A stretch of DNA of 43,439 nt from Micrococcales bacterium (GCA_009777345.1 WRMB01000033.1:1-43439), one strand, 5' to 3'. Shown: positions 15,699 through 24,506, numbered from the stretch's first letter. The notes: generated by a model not told the origin, from the letters alone. Numbers and translations: made by a program.

Positions 15699-18600
15699 TC
15701 AACCAGCCGAAAGGTCCCATATCCGCACCGTGTGGTCGTCGCTGCCGGAGGCCAGGACGGTCCAGCCGTCGACCTCCCCGAACGCCACGTAGTTCACCGG
15801 ACCCTGGTGTCCTTCGAAGATGCGGAGCAGACGTCCGTCCTGCAGGTCCCACACCCGCACCGTCTCGTCGAAGCTGCCCGCCAGGCGGTTATGCCCGGGA
15901 CGTTCGGACAGCACCGACTGAAGGCGGAAGGTGCGGATCGGCTGTCCGTCTTTCGGGTCCCACAGCCGCACCGTCTCGTCGTTACTGGCCCTTCTGGTGC
16001 TGTCGTAGCTGCCGGACACCACGGTTGTCGACCCGTAGATCTGCAAGAACTCCACCGAGTCCACCTCCTGGTGACACTCGAGGGTGTGGAGCAGCTGCCC
16101 GTCCCGCACGTCCCACAACCGCACCGTGCTGTCGGCGCCGCCGGAGGCCAGGATGCTCTGCCCGTCGCGCTTCCCGAACGCCAAGGAGTACACCGAGCCC
16201 TGGTGGCCCTCGAGAACACCGATCTGCTGCCCGTCCTCCGGGTTCCACAGCCGCACCGTGCCGTCGTCACCAGCCGACGCCAGGAATGTCCGTCCGTCGA
16301 GCTCCCCGAGCACCACATCCCTCACCGGACCCTGATGACCTTCGAAGACGCGGAGCAGCTGCCCGTCCCGCACGTCCCACAGCCGCACCGTGCTGTCCGA
16401 GCTGGCGGAAACCACGAACGTCCGCCCGTAGCCCTTCCCGAACACCACAGCGTTCACCGGACCCTGATGACCTTCGAAGACGCGGATCAGCTGCCCGTCC
16501 CGCACGTCCCACAGCCGCACCGTGCTGTCCGAGCTGGCGGAGGCCAGGACCGTCCGCCCGTCGAGCTCCCAGAACTTCACGGAGTTCACCGGAGCCTGGT
16601 GGCCCACGAGGGTGCGCGACAGCGTGTCTGCCGTGCCTGTCGCACTTGGGGTATTGTCGCCTCCCCGAGACGAGAAGAAGCTGAACGCGATCAGGACAAT
16701 CACCAGCAGTGCGAAGACAGCGCCGAATAAAATCGCGGTGTTTCGTTCGGTCGTATCAGCGGCCGAATTTCGTTCGGTCGTGGCAGCGGCCGAGAGGCCT
16801 GGCGCACTGCCCCAGGTCGGCGGTAGGACGGGGTGTTGCCGTCCGGTCGCGGCGACGTACGGCGTCCGTGTGCCGCGGGCCGGGGTCGTTCTCGGGGGGC
16901 GGGGCAATGACGCCCCGGCCCGCGGCACATGGACCCCGTCTCGGGCTGGCCGGGGGGGCGGCCGAACACCCCAGGGCGGGTCTTGCTGCGCGGTAGGTGC
17001 GACCGGCTCTCGGACCGCGCTGGTCTGCGGGTCGATCTTGCGCCGGTCCACGACCCGAGGGCGGCGCGCCTGCCTAGCAGCTGCCGTACGGACGTCCTGC
17101 TGAGCGTCGGGACGTGCTGTGGACGGTTCCGCTGCTGCTGGTACGACGGTCAGATCGCCTCCGGCTGCCAGCCGGGCGCGCATGGCCTGGGCTTGGGGGT
17201 GGGAGGCCAGGGTGGGGCCGACCAGGTCCAGGGCCGCCAGGGCCCCGTCGGTGTCGCCGCGGCGTTGCCGGATGCGGGCCAGGCCGAACGCGGCGGGGCT
17301 GGTGTAGGTCGTGTCGGTGGCGGCGCAGACCTGGTACAACGACTCGGCCAGGTCGGTCTCGCCGGACAGCTCGCAGCAGGTGGCCAGGGCCAGCTTGGGG
17401 GCCAGCTCGCCGGGGACCTGCCCGTACACGGTGCTGAACGACTCGCGTGCGGCCAGCGTCTGGCCCTGGCCGAGCTCGACCAGGCCGGACAGCCACACAG
17501 CCCGCCAGTCCCACGGGTCCAGGTCCAGCAGCTGTCCGGCGGCGCGCTGGGCCCGGTCCGACCATATGTGACGCCTCTGGTTCTTCGTGAATATCTCTGC
17601 GGCCTGGCCGTAGGCCTCCGTGACCTGGTCATAGGCCCTGGCCGTGGCGGCGTGGGCCTGGGCTATCAGTACCTCTGGTGTGGTCTGCGGGGCCTGGGAC
17701 AGGACCTCGAACCGTCGGCCGGGCTCGTCCACGGTGATACCGGCCAGCCAGGTGTACATCGGGTCGTGCTCGTCGGGACGCAGCAACGGCAGCTCAGCGG
17801 CCCGCAGCGGCCGGTCGGCCCCGTCGACCGCCAGCGAGGCGAACAGCAGCGAGGTGCTGGTGCCCCGGGCCGGGCCGCCCCGGTCGGTGGCCACGACCTC
17901 GCGCAGCACCCCCAGCATCTGGACCCGCAGCTCGTCCATGCTGGCGAACCGGTCGTCCGGGTCGTCGGCGCAGGCCTTGGCCAGCAGCCGGTAGAACGAG
18001 TCGTACCGGGCCAGCACCGGGTGCTCTGACACCGGCGGCAGGGACGTGGCGTACGTCGTGGTGTTCCCCCTGAAGTCCAGCACCAAGTTAGCCAGGGTCC
18101 GTCCGACGGTGAAGACGTCCGAAGCCACCGACGGGCCGTCGACCGGGACCTCCGGGGCCTGGTAGCCCACCGTCCCGAAGACCGCCGAGACCTCGTCGTC
18201 GACCCGGCGCACCCCGCCCAGGTCGATCAGCTTGACGGTATCGCCCTGGCACATCAGGTTCGCCGGCTTCAGGTCGCAGTACAGCAGGCCCCGCTCGTGC
18301 AGGTGACCCAGCACCGGCAGGACCTCCAGCAGGTACGCCAGCGCCTGGTCCACCGGCAGCGGGTCCACCTGCCCAGCAGCCCGGCGACGTTCGGCCAGGA
18401 CCTGCCGCAACGACTTGCCCCCGACGTACTCCATGACGATGTACCCCTGCCCGGCATGGGTCACGAAGTTGTAGATCTGCACGATCGACCGGTGCTCGAC
18501 CTGCGCCAGGAACCGCCGCTCGGCGATCGCCGCCGCCACCTGGTCCGGGTCACCAGAGCTCAGCAGACCCTTGAGCACCACCGGCCGGTCCGAGACGTTC

Positions 18601-19085
18601 CGGTCCCGGGCCAGGTAGATCCACCCCATCCCCCCGTGCGCCAGCGGCCCGACCACCTCGTACTGCCCAGCCACCAGATCACCAGCAGCCAGCACCGGAC
18701 GGAAGTCGAACCGCGCCCCGCACCGGCCGCACACCCCCTCAGCCCGACCCGGAACCCCGTCACACCCCTGCCCCACCAGGCCCTGGCACCCCGGGCAGAC
18801 CCGCTTGCGCTCGGGCACCACCGGGTCGGCCACCACCGCCGAAACCGGATCACCGACCGGCACCGGCGGAACCGTGGTCAGCCCCGCACCCAACCGCCGG
18901 ACCCGCAACCGCTGCGACGAGACCGCCGGACGAGAACGGGCCGACCCCGCCCGCCGCGAACCCAGCCCCCGAGACGCCAACCCCGCCGAACCCGAGGCCG
19001 TCACCCCAGCCGGGGAACCGCACACGTCGCAGTACCCGTCCACCACCGCCCCGCGGCACCCACCGACCGCACAACCAGCACTCAT
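15699..19085 (-). CDS. PknG-like Ser/Thr kinase with C-terminal membrane segment and WD40 propeller
   Basis: The 1128-residue protein opens with two zinc-ribbon-like cysteine sets (GYCDVCG near residue 18; CPGCQG ... CGRCG near 100-125), as in the rubredoxin-like part of PknG. The kinase domain follows (about 125-400: HGGMGWIYLARD, VVLKG, YCDLKPANL, LIDLGGV, YQAPEV), then the PknG TPR region (LDPWDWRAVWLSGLVELG). After a proline/arginine-rich linker comes one membrane helix at about 765-790 (ILFGAVFALLVIVLIAFSFF) and seven WD40 blades, the sixth degenerate, built on EGHQGPVxxV and TVRLWDxxDG. M. tuberculosis PknG is soluble and ends after the TPRs, so the last third is an addition. The propeller would lie outside if the kinase is inside. 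The start at 19085 matches the PknG N-terminus but lacks a clear ribosome site; ATGATG near 19115 is an alternative. Confidence 0.85.
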   Translation of the reverse strand: MSAGCAVGGCRGAVVDGYCDVCGSPAGVTASGSAGLASRGLGSRRAGSARSRPAVSSQRLRVRRLGAGLTTVPPVPVGDPVSAVVADPVVPERKRVCPGCQGLVGQGCDGVPGRAEGVCGRCGARFDFRPVLAAGDLVAGQYEVVGPLAHGGMGWIYLARDRNVSDRPVVLKGLLSSGDPDQVAAAIAERRFLAQVEHRSIVQIYNFVTHAGQGYIVMEYVGGKSLRQVLAERRRAAGQVDPLPVDQALAYLLEVLPVLGHLHERGLLYCDLKPANLMCQGDTVKLIDLGGVRRVDDEVSAVFGTVGYQAPEVPVDGPSVASDVFTVGRTLANLVLDFRGNTTTYATSLPPVSEHPVLARYDSFYRLLAKACADDPDDRFASMDELRVQMLGVLREVVATDRGGPARGTSTSLLFASLAVDGADRPLRAAELPLLRPDEHDPMYTWLAGITVDEPGRRFEVLSQAPQTTPEVLIAQAHAATARAYDQVTEAYGQAAEIFTKNQRRHIWSDRAQRAAGQLLDLDPWDWRAVWLSGLVELGQGQTLAARESFSTVYGQVPGELAPKLALATCCELSGETDLAESLYQVCAATDTTYTSPAAFGLARIRQRRGDTDGALAALDLVGPTLASHPQAQAMRARLAAGGDLTVVPAAAEPSTARPDAQQDVRTAAARQARRPRVVDRRKIDPQTSAVREPVAPTAQQDPPWGVRPPPRPARDGVHVPRAGASLPRPPRTTPARGTRTPYVAATGRQHPVLPPTWGSAPGLSAAATTERNSAADTTERNTAILFGAVFALLVIVLIAFSFFSSRGGDNTPSATGTADTLSRTLVGHQAPVNSVKFWELDGRTVLASASSDSTVRLWDVRDGQLIRVFEGHQGPVNAVVFGKGYGRTFVVSASSDSTVRLWDVRDGQLLRVFEGHQGPVRDVVLGELDGRTFLASAGDDGTVRLWNPEDGQQIGVLEGHQGSVYSLAFGKRDGQSILASGGADSTVRLWDVRDGQLLHTLECHQEVDSVEFLQIYGSTTVVSGSYDSTRRASNDETVRLWDPKDGQPIRTFRLQSVLSERPGHNRLAGSFDETVRVWDLQDGRLLRIFEGHQGPVNYVAFGEVDGWTVLASGSDDHTVRIWDLSAG

Positions 19086-19233
19086 CGACGGCTTGCGAAA
19101 CACCACAGAACACATCATTCCACCGCCAGCCGAACCGCAGGTGGTTCCCCGCAGCCGCCGACCGGCACAGCCAGCAACCACCGAACGGTCGGCCGACATG
19201 CTTTACTCGGGTCTGCCGCCACGACAGGGGCGC

Positions 19234-21606
19234 CTACAGGATCTCCTTGGCGGTCAGGACGCGGAAGGCGACGGCGCCGGGGGGGATCGGCAGCCAGAAC
19301 GTCGCCAGCCGGTACAGCATGACGGAGGCCAGCGCCGGTTCCGGTTCGATGCCCAGGCCGGTCAGCGTCCCCAGCAGCACGGCCTCGACGGCGCCCAGGC
19401 CACCGGGGGTCGGCGCGGCCGTGGCCAGGGCCCCGGCCGACAGCGAGACCAGCCCGACGGCGACGAACGACGGTTCCACCCCGAAGGCCCGGACCGAGAA
19501 GTACAGCGCGAACACGTAGCCCAGCGGCAGCAGCGCCACCCCGCCGAACAGCATGACGAGCTTGGTCGGGCTGGTCACCACCTCGCGCATCGCCCCGGCC
19601 GAGGCCCGCACCGCGGGCACCAGCCGTCCGGTGATCAGCCCCCGCACCCGCGGCACCGCCAGGGCCAGCCCCAGGACGGACAGCACGCCTCCGACCACCG
19701 CGGCGACGACCCCCGGCGACGGCAGCCGGGACAGCTCTTTGCCGAGCGCGTCGGTCGACCCCGCCCAGATACCGAACGCGGCCAGGATCGCCAGGTGGAC
19801 GATGACGACCGCTGCCTCTTTCGCGGCCGAGGCCGAGGCGGCTATGGACACCGGGAAACCGCGCTTCTGCAAGAACCGCACGTTCAGCCCGACCTGGCCG
19901 ATGCCCGGCGGCGCGAACGACGCGACGAACGACGCGGCCAGCGCCACCGACCCGGCCTGCCCCACCGGCACCCGGCCCGGGGTACCACCGGCCAGACCCA
20001 GGGCCGCCCCGACATAGGTGGCCACGGAGGCGGCGGCCAGCGGTGCCACCCAGCGCCAGTCGATCCCGGCGATCACGGCGTCCAGCGACTTCAGGTCGGC
20101 CAGCTGCGGGGCCAGCACGTACACCGCCACACCGAGCATCGCCGCCATGACCAGGGTGCGCGGCCGCATCCGTTCGACCCGTTCGAACTCGGGCTCCTCC
20201 ACCCCGGTGACGGCGCTGACCTGCGCCACGACCGGTCCCAGCCCGCCGGACGCCTTGACCGCCGACCGGGTGCCCGGGGTCAGCGCCACCGGCACCAGCC
20301 GGGCCAGCGCCGCGGTCAGCCGGTCCCGGCCGAGCACCCGGTGCGCCACCTCGACCGCCCGTTCGGCCCCGACCAGCACCGACGTGGACGCCAGCAGCTC
20401 GGCGACGTCCCCGGCCAGCACCCCGTCCGGCGCGGCCGGCTGGGCCCGGGACAGGTCGACGACCGTGACCCCGTCGTCGGTGGCGACCAGGTGGTCGGTG
20501 GTGAGGGCCCGCACCCCGATCCGGGCGTCGGCCAGCCCGGCCACCTGCTGCCAGGCGGAGTCCAGGACGTCGTCGCTCAGGCCGTCGCCCAGCTCGGTCA
20601 GCGTCGGCCCGTCGACGGCCCGCACCGCCAGCACCGCCTCGCCGTGGGCTCCGGCGGCCACGGCCAGCACCGGTTCGACCCGCACCCCCCGGGACCGGGC
20701 CAGCAGCCCGACCATCGCCTCGTTGGTCACGGCCCGCACCGGTGAGCCGAACGGGGCGTCGTCGCCGACCTCGCGCAGCCGCAACCGCCGGTAGCCGCGG
20801 CGCATCCGGTCGCGCTGCCAGTCGCGCTCGTCGATCACCCGGATCAGCACGGGGCCGTCGTCGCCGACGCCGCGGTACGCCCACCCGGTGGTCGCTACCG
20901 GTTCCAGGTCGCGCACCTCGACCCCGCACCCGGCCAGCAGCCGGGCCAGCCCGGTCGGGGTGATCACCGATACCGACCGTCCGACGACCAGCAGCAGCAG
21001 CGCCCCGGCCATCCCGCCGGTGCCGATGGCCAGCAGCACCTCGATCGGCCCGGCGGTGGTGGACACCACCCGGGCGAGGGAGAGCAGCACCAGCAGCGTC
21101 CACACCCACCGGGTCCAGCGCGAGGACAGGGCCCGCACCGCCACGGCGGTGACCGCGGCGAACGCGGCGATCTCCCAGGCCTGCGGGGCCCGCCCGATAT
21201 CGGCGACGTCCCGCGCCGACTCGGCGATGACCTGCACCCAGTCCCGCACCGACGCGGCCCGGCTGACCAGCCCGTAGGCCAGCAACCCGACCACGGCCCC
21301 GAGCACCGCCCGCCACAGCAGCGCGAACCGGCGCTGCACGGCCAGCCACACCGGGCTGACGACGACCATGACGATGTACCCGCCGAGCACCAGCCACAGG
21401 AAGACATTGGCGATATCGCCCGGCACCCCGCGGAAAGCCTGACGCAGGTCGAACGCGAATGCCTGGGCGGTGTACTCGCCGACCTGGTCCAGCCCGATCG
21501 CGACAGCGACCACACCGGCGAACCCGACCAGGGTACGAAAGTCCTGCCAGCCCGCGCGCTGCGTAGCGTCGCGGTAGTCCGGCTCCATCCGCTGGTCGTC
21601 GACCAT
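19234..21606 (-). CDS. Flippase-like membrane protein (LPG synthase TM family) with central kinase-like domain
   Basis: This is a 790-residue membrane protein. An N-terminal block of about six helices is followed by a soluble stretch (about 280-500). The stretch contains RVIDERDWQRDRMRRG, LTTDHLVATDDGVTVVDLS and a GDVAELLAST segment, resembling an ABC1/APH-type kinase fold with degenerate motifs. The C-terminal block is the lysylphosphatidylglycerol synthase transmembrane domain (FAPPGIGQVGLNVRFLQKRGF, AAPTPGGLGAVEAVLLGTL), shared with MprF and AglD-type flippases. No lysyltransferase domain is present, so lipid or polyprenyl-linked substrate translocation is likelier than lysinylation. It lies 148 bp upstream of the PknG-like kinase on the same strand. 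The start at 21606 follows GGGGAG at short spacing; other ATG codons nearby are possible. Confidence 0.75.
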   Translation of the reverse strand: MVDDQRMEPDYRDATQRAGWQDFRTLVGFAGVVAVAIGLDQVGEYTAQAFAFDLRQAFRGVPGDIANVFLWLVLGGYIVMVVVSPVWLAVQRRFALLWRAVLGAVVGLLAYGLVSRAASVRDWVQVIAESARDVADIGRAPQAWEIAAFAAVTAVAVRALSSRWTRWVWTLLVLLSLARVVSTTAGPIEVLLAIGTGGMAGALLLLVVGRSVSVITPTGLARLLAGCGVEVRDLEPVATTGWAYRGVGDDGPVLIRVIDERDWQRDRMRRGYRRLRLREVGDDAPFGSPVRAVTNEAMVGLLARSRGVRVEPVLAVAAGAHGEAVLAVRAVDGPTLTELGDGLSDDVLDSAWQQVAGLADARIGVRALTTDHLVATDDGVTVVDLSRAQPAAPDGVLAGDVAELLASTSVLVGAERAVEVAHRVLGRDRLTAALARLVPVALTPGTRSAVKASGGLGPVVAQVSAVTGVEEPEFERVERMRPRTLVMAAMLGVAVYVLAPQLADLKSLDAVIAGIDWRWVAPLAAASVATYVGAALGLAGGTPGRVPVGQAGSVALAASFVASFAPPGIGQVGLNVRFLQKRGFPVSIAASASAAKEAAVVIVHLAILAAFGIWAGSTDALGKELSRLPSPGVVAAVVGGVLSVLGLALAVPRVRGLITGRLVPAVRASAGAMREVVTSPTKLVMLFGGVALLPLGYVFALYFSVRAFGVEPSFVAVGLVSLSAGALATAAPTPGGLGAVEAVLLGTLTGLGIEPEPALASVMLYRLATFWLPIPPGAVAFRVLTAKEIL

Positions 21607-21821
21607 CCACTCCCCAGTCTGCAGCACAGTCGCACGGGGCACAGCCGCCTGGCTGACGATACCGTCGCTGCACCTTCTGGCCATAACGGTACCGACTCGC
21701 ACCCGTCTGTGCGGCCAGTCTGGAACCCAAGCCGCTGCTCACCGACACGGCCAGGCGCAGCAGAAACAGGAATCCACCGCACCCGAGCACCCACACCCGG
21801 CCCAGAGGCTCGTCCCGGGGG

Positions 21822-22796
21822 TCAGTCCGTGCCGAGAGCGGAGAGGAAGACCTCCGTCCAATGGTCGTGCACGTCCTGGACCTCGTCTGCCTCGACTGCA
21901 CCTTCGAGGTCGAGACGTGCCAGTCGCGCGATCTCGCCGGACGTGACGAGCGCCCGTAGGTGTCCCAGCCCGGTGCGGGCGACATCTGCGACGGTGACAT
22001 CGGCCAGCAGCGCCTCAAAAATCCCGCCCACGGAAACCGGATCGCTGGCAGCCATCAGCCGCCACATATCGCTGCCGTCCTTGGGCGCGACCCTGTCACG
22101 CCCACCCCGGTCACGTTCGATGACCCTCTCACCCACCTTGTACGCCTTCGAGCACAGGAGGGCGGCAGGACCAGCGACGTACGCCTCGCGGACAGAGCCG
22201 TCTGCGAACGACTCGACCGGCATCAGACCACGGTCTACGGCGGCGAGGTCCACACCGGCGGAGAACCGTGTCGCGACCTTGCCGTGCGATGCCATCGACC
22301 GCGGGGAACGCCGCCCTCCGCCTGCCATCGTCTGCGGGACGATGAGATCGACCTCCGCTATCGGGCTGCCGTCGTCGGTGAAGCCCTTCCCCCACAGTCC
22401 TGGCTGGTGCTCGTAGCGAGACGGTGCCTGCGGGAGCTCGCCCAACGGGACGAACCCGGCCGAACGCATAGCGTCCTCGATCCTCGGGTCGGATTCTACG
22501 AGGCCGGGGACGACAGCCAGGTCGCAGTCCTTGGTCGTCGTGGACACGATCCCCAAGGAGCGCGTCCGCTCGTGCACAGCGTGGGAGCCGATGACGACGA
22601 GACCTTCTTTGTGGTCGGCCAGCGCATCGAGCACGTCGCACAGAGACGTCCGTGCCTCGATCAGCGGCCGGCGCAGCAGGCGATCAGAACCGTAGCCTGA
22701 CAATGCAGGTTCCGCTGCGGCACCACGGCCGCCCGTCCGGTCGTACTGGTCACCGACGGGCACTCCCCTCGGTCTGCGTGGTGGCACGCCCGTCAC
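21822..22796 (-). CDS. Nucleotidyltransferase of an AbiE-like toxin-antitoxin pair
   Basis: The 324-residue protein carries the nucleotidyltransferase-fold signature. GSHAV is followed by TTKDCDLAVV (DxD), and a third acidic residue lies in IAEVDLIVP. This is the arrangement of AbiEii/MNT-type toxins that transfer nucleotides to RNA or protein targets. The GTG start overlaps the stop of the upstream regulator as GTGA, so the two are translationally coupled. About 20 residues at the N-terminus are weakly conserved in character, and a later start is possible. Partner gene, gene order and overlap are repeated at 32.5-33.9 kb with a different pair. Toxin function is inferred. Confidence 0.7.
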   Translation of the reverse strand: MTGVPPRRPRGVPVGDQYDRTGGRGAAAEPALSGYGSDRLLRRPLIEARTSLCDVLDALADHKEGLVVIGSHAVHERTRSLGIVSTTTKDCDLAVVPGLVESDPRIEDAMRSAGFVPLGELPQAPSRYEHQPGLWGKGFTDDGSPIAEVDLIVPQTMAGGGRRSPRSMASHGKVATRFSAGVDLAAVDRGLMPVESFADGSVREAYVAGPAALLCSKAYKVGERVIERDRGGRDRVAPKDGSDMWRLMAASDPVSVGGIFEALLADVTVADVARTGLGHLRALVTSGEIARLARLDLEGAVEADEVQDVHDHWTEVFLSALGTD

Positions 22797-23560
22797 GTCG
22801 TCTCCCACGAGCGGACCACCACCTCGGCCTGCTCGGTCATGCGTCCGTAGCCCGCATAGCCGTCGACCACGGCCTGGAGCGGGCTGACGAACCAGACGCC
22901 GTCGCGCGCCCGGACACGACCGGTCTCGCTCCAGCCGTCGAACGGCACCACCGTCGACCGGGGCCCGCGCTCGCGTGGGAGCCGTGGGCGGACTCCGAGC
23001 GCATCCACAGCAGCCCGCACATCGGCGACGTACAGGACCGGCCACGTCGGGACGATCGAGCTCCCGAGCCTCTCGAGCGCCTCGTCACCGGTCACGGCGT
23101 TCTCGACACCGGCGGCCGACAGGAGCCTGCTCGCCTCCGGGGCAGACCGGTCGGTCGACAGGTCCACGGCGCCGGGGCGCGCCGACAGCAGGGCGTAGCG
23201 GCCGGCCCGGAACAGGAGCGGCTCGATGTCCAGGACGTCGACGCCGTCGGGGGCGACCAGCCTGATCCTGCGCCACCGGTCGATCCACTCGTCGAGCCTG
23301 TCCGGTGCGGTCGCGAGGTCCCCCAGGAGCCAGCGCGCCGCCCAGACCGACGACGGCGACGACAACGGACGGACAGTCCGGCCGCCGTCGGTGAAGCCCG
23401 CCGCCGTGAGGATGTCGAAGTAGGCATCGACCGACGGCACCAGCTTGCCAGCCTCCGCTCGGGAGATCGTCGACGCAGAGACACCGGAGAGACGCGCCAG
23501 ATCGTTGATCGACAGGCGCGCCATCAGACGCGCATCGCGGATCTTCTGGGCAGCACTCAT
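22793..23560 (-). CDS. XRE-type regulator, probable AbiEi-like antitoxin
   Basis: The 255-residue protein starts MSAAQKIRDARLMARLS with a Cro/C1 helix-turn-helix (LSINDLARLSGVSASTISRAEAG). It continues with an AbiEi-like region ending in GVWFVSPLQAVVDGYAGYGR, a pattern seen in type IV antitoxin regulators. It precedes and overlaps the nucleotidyltransferase by 4 bases. The start at 23560 is favoured over an upstream ATG because a near-consensus promoter (TTGCGC, 17 bp, TATCGT) ends 6 bases before it, giving a leaderless message. GCATATGC between the boxes is a candidate autoregulatory site. Confidence 0.75.
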   Translation of the reverse strand: MSAAQKIRDARLMARLSINDLARLSGVSASTISRAEAGKLVPSVDAYFDILTAAGFTDGGRTVRPLSSPSSVWAARWLLGDLATAPDRLDEWIDRWRRIRLVAPDGVDVLDIEPLLFRAGRYALLSARPGAVDLSTDRSAPEASRLLSAAGVENAVTGDEALERLGSSIVPTWPVLYVADVRAAVDALGVRPRLPRERGPRSTVVPFDGWSETGRVRARDGVWFVSPLQAVVDGYAGYGRMTEQAEVVVRSWETT

Positions 23561-23566
23561 GCCCCA

Positions 23567-23595
23567 ACGATAACCGAGTCGTTGCATATGCGCAA
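23567..23595 (-). promoter_or_regulatory. Promoter of the regulator/nucleotidyltransferase pair
   Basis: On the minus strand TTGCGC (23590-23595) and TATCGT (23567-23572) are separated by exactly 17 bp. The ATG follows the -10 box by 6 bases. A palindromic GCATATGC starts within the -35 box and runs into the spacer. Confidence 0.65.
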
Positions 23596-23689
23596 TGACA
23601 CCATCCTGGGCTCCTTCCGGCAGCAGTCTGGCGACGCGTACCAGAGCACACGCCTCCGGCCGGAGACCGCACAGCGGACGAGAAGACGG

Positions 23690-23762
23690 AGCCCAAGGCC
23701 GGAGTCGAACCGTGCTGCCTTCCCCGTACCAGGGGGATGCTCTACCGGTGAGCTACTCGGGC
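23690..23762 (-). tRNA. tRNA-Thr(GGT)
   Basis: Cloverleaf with acceptor GCCCGAG/CTTGGGC, anticodon loop CTGGTAC on a TCCCC/GGGGA stem, and T-arm with GTTCGAC. No encoded CCA. It is the last gene of the minus-strand array. Confidence 0.85.
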
Positions 23763-23771
23763 ATGTCGGTC

Positions 23772-23846
23772 TGGTGGGTCCTGGCGGGATCGAACCGCCG
23801 CGCTCCGGGCTTCAACCGGAAGCTCTACCGTCTGAGCTAAGAACCC
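23772..23846 (-). tRNA. tRNA-Phe(GAA)
   Basis: Acceptor GGGTTCT/AGGACCC, anticodon loop TTGAAGC on TCCGG/CCGGA. It is the only gene of the array with an encoded CCA end. Confidence 0.9.
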
Positions 23847-23851
23847 TCGGG

Positions 23852-23925
23852 TGCGCCGACCAGGACTTGAACCTGGGACCGCGTCCATATCAGGGACGTG
23901 CACTGACCGTCTGTGCTACCGGCGC
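23852..23925 (-). tRNA. tRNA-Ile(GAT)
   Basis: Acceptor GCGCCGG/TCGGCGC, anticodon loop CTGATAT on CGTCC/GGACG, discriminator A. Confidence 0.88.
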
Positions 23926-23960
23926 GAGGAGACGGATCTACCGTCTCGAAGCTGGACTGG

Positions 23961-24034
23961 CTCCCCACCCAGGAGTCGAACCTGGAACCTCCCGGTTCAG
24001 AGCCGGGCGCAGCTGCCAGTTGTGCTAGCGGGGA
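23961..24034 (-). tRNA. tRNA-Gln(CTG)
   Basis: Acceptor TCCCCGC/GTGGGGA, anticodon loop CTCTGAA on CCCGG/CCGGG, discriminator G. Confidence 0.88.
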
Positions 24035-24035
24035 A

Positions 24036-24072
24036 CGGGTCACCGGGGAGTCGAACCCCGTCGTACGACCCG
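24036..24072 (-). pseudogene. tRNA minihelix remnant (acceptor stem plus T-arm only)
   Basis: On the minus strand a 6-bp stem (CGGGTC/GACCCG) encloses a complete T-arm (CGGGG TTCGACT CCCCG). The D and anticodon arms are absent, replaced by GTACGA. It sits between tRNA-Arg(TCT) and tRNA-Gln in the same orientation, and could be a deletion relic or a processed minihelix. Confidence 0.55.
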
Positions 24073-24081
24073 AGACGAACG

Positions 24082-24154
24082 CGCCTCCGGCAGGATTCGA
24101 ACCTGCGACCAGCGGTTTAGAAGACCGTTGCGCTGTCCGCTGCGCCACGGAGGC
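24082..24154 (-). tRNA. tRNA-Arg(TCT)
   Basis: Acceptor GCCTCCG/CGGAGGC, anticodon loop CTTCTAA, discriminator G. The anticodon stem has one mismatch at its outer pair. Confidence 0.85.
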
Positions 24155-24156
24155 AA

Positions 24157-24228
24157 AGGTGATGCCCGGAGTCGAACCGGGGTGCGGCGGGTTGCAGCCG
24201 CCTGCCTGTGCCGTTCAGCCACATCACC
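24157..24228 (-). tRNA. tRNA-Cys(GCA)
   Basis: Acceptor GGTGATG/CATCACC, anticodon loop CTGCAAC on GGCGG/CCGCC. Discriminator T, the base CysRS requires. Confidence 0.9.
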
Positions 24229-24231
24229 GGG

Positions 24232-24304
24232 GTGTCTGACGGGACTCGAACCCGCTTGGACTGGCACCACAAGCCAGCGCCTCGACCGCTTCGGCATCAG
24301 ACAC
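24232..24304 (-). tRNA. tRNA-His(GTG)
   Basis: Anticodon loop TTGTGGT on CTGGC/GCCAG. An extra G at position -1 opposite C73 is encoded, the identity pair of tRNA-His. Confidence 0.9.
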
Positions 24305-24306
24305 AG

Positions 24307-24380
24307 TGTCCGGCGAGGGACTCGAACCCCCGACATCCTCCGCGTCATGGAGGTGCGCTACCAGGCTGCGCCAGCCGGAC
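24307..24380 (-). tRNA. tRNA-Val(GAC)
   Basis: Acceptor GTCCGGC/GCCGGAC, anticodon loop ATGACGC on CCTCC/GGAGG, discriminator A. Confidence 0.9.
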
Positions 24381-24407
24381 GTGACGGATATCGTTCCGTC
24401 TGACGTG

Positions 24408-24479
24408 TGCGAGTGGAGGGATTCGAACCCCCGGCACCGGCCTTCGGAGGGCCGCGCTCTTCCGCTGAGCTACACCCGC
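24408..24479 (-). tRNA. tRNA-Arg(CCG)
   Basis: Acceptor GCGGGTG/CACTCGC, anticodon loop CTCCGAA on CGGCC/GGCCG, discriminator A. Confidence 0.9.
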
Positions 24480-24506
24480 GAGACTCCCGATCGGTTGCGC
24501 GAGGTG

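Noticed and set aside
19115..22018. 967-codon frame overlapping the flippase-like gene on the same strand
   Set aside because: Its translation is a low-complexity Arg/Gly/Ala/Pro string in another frame, whereas the 19234-21606 frame shows membrane helices and a known domain.
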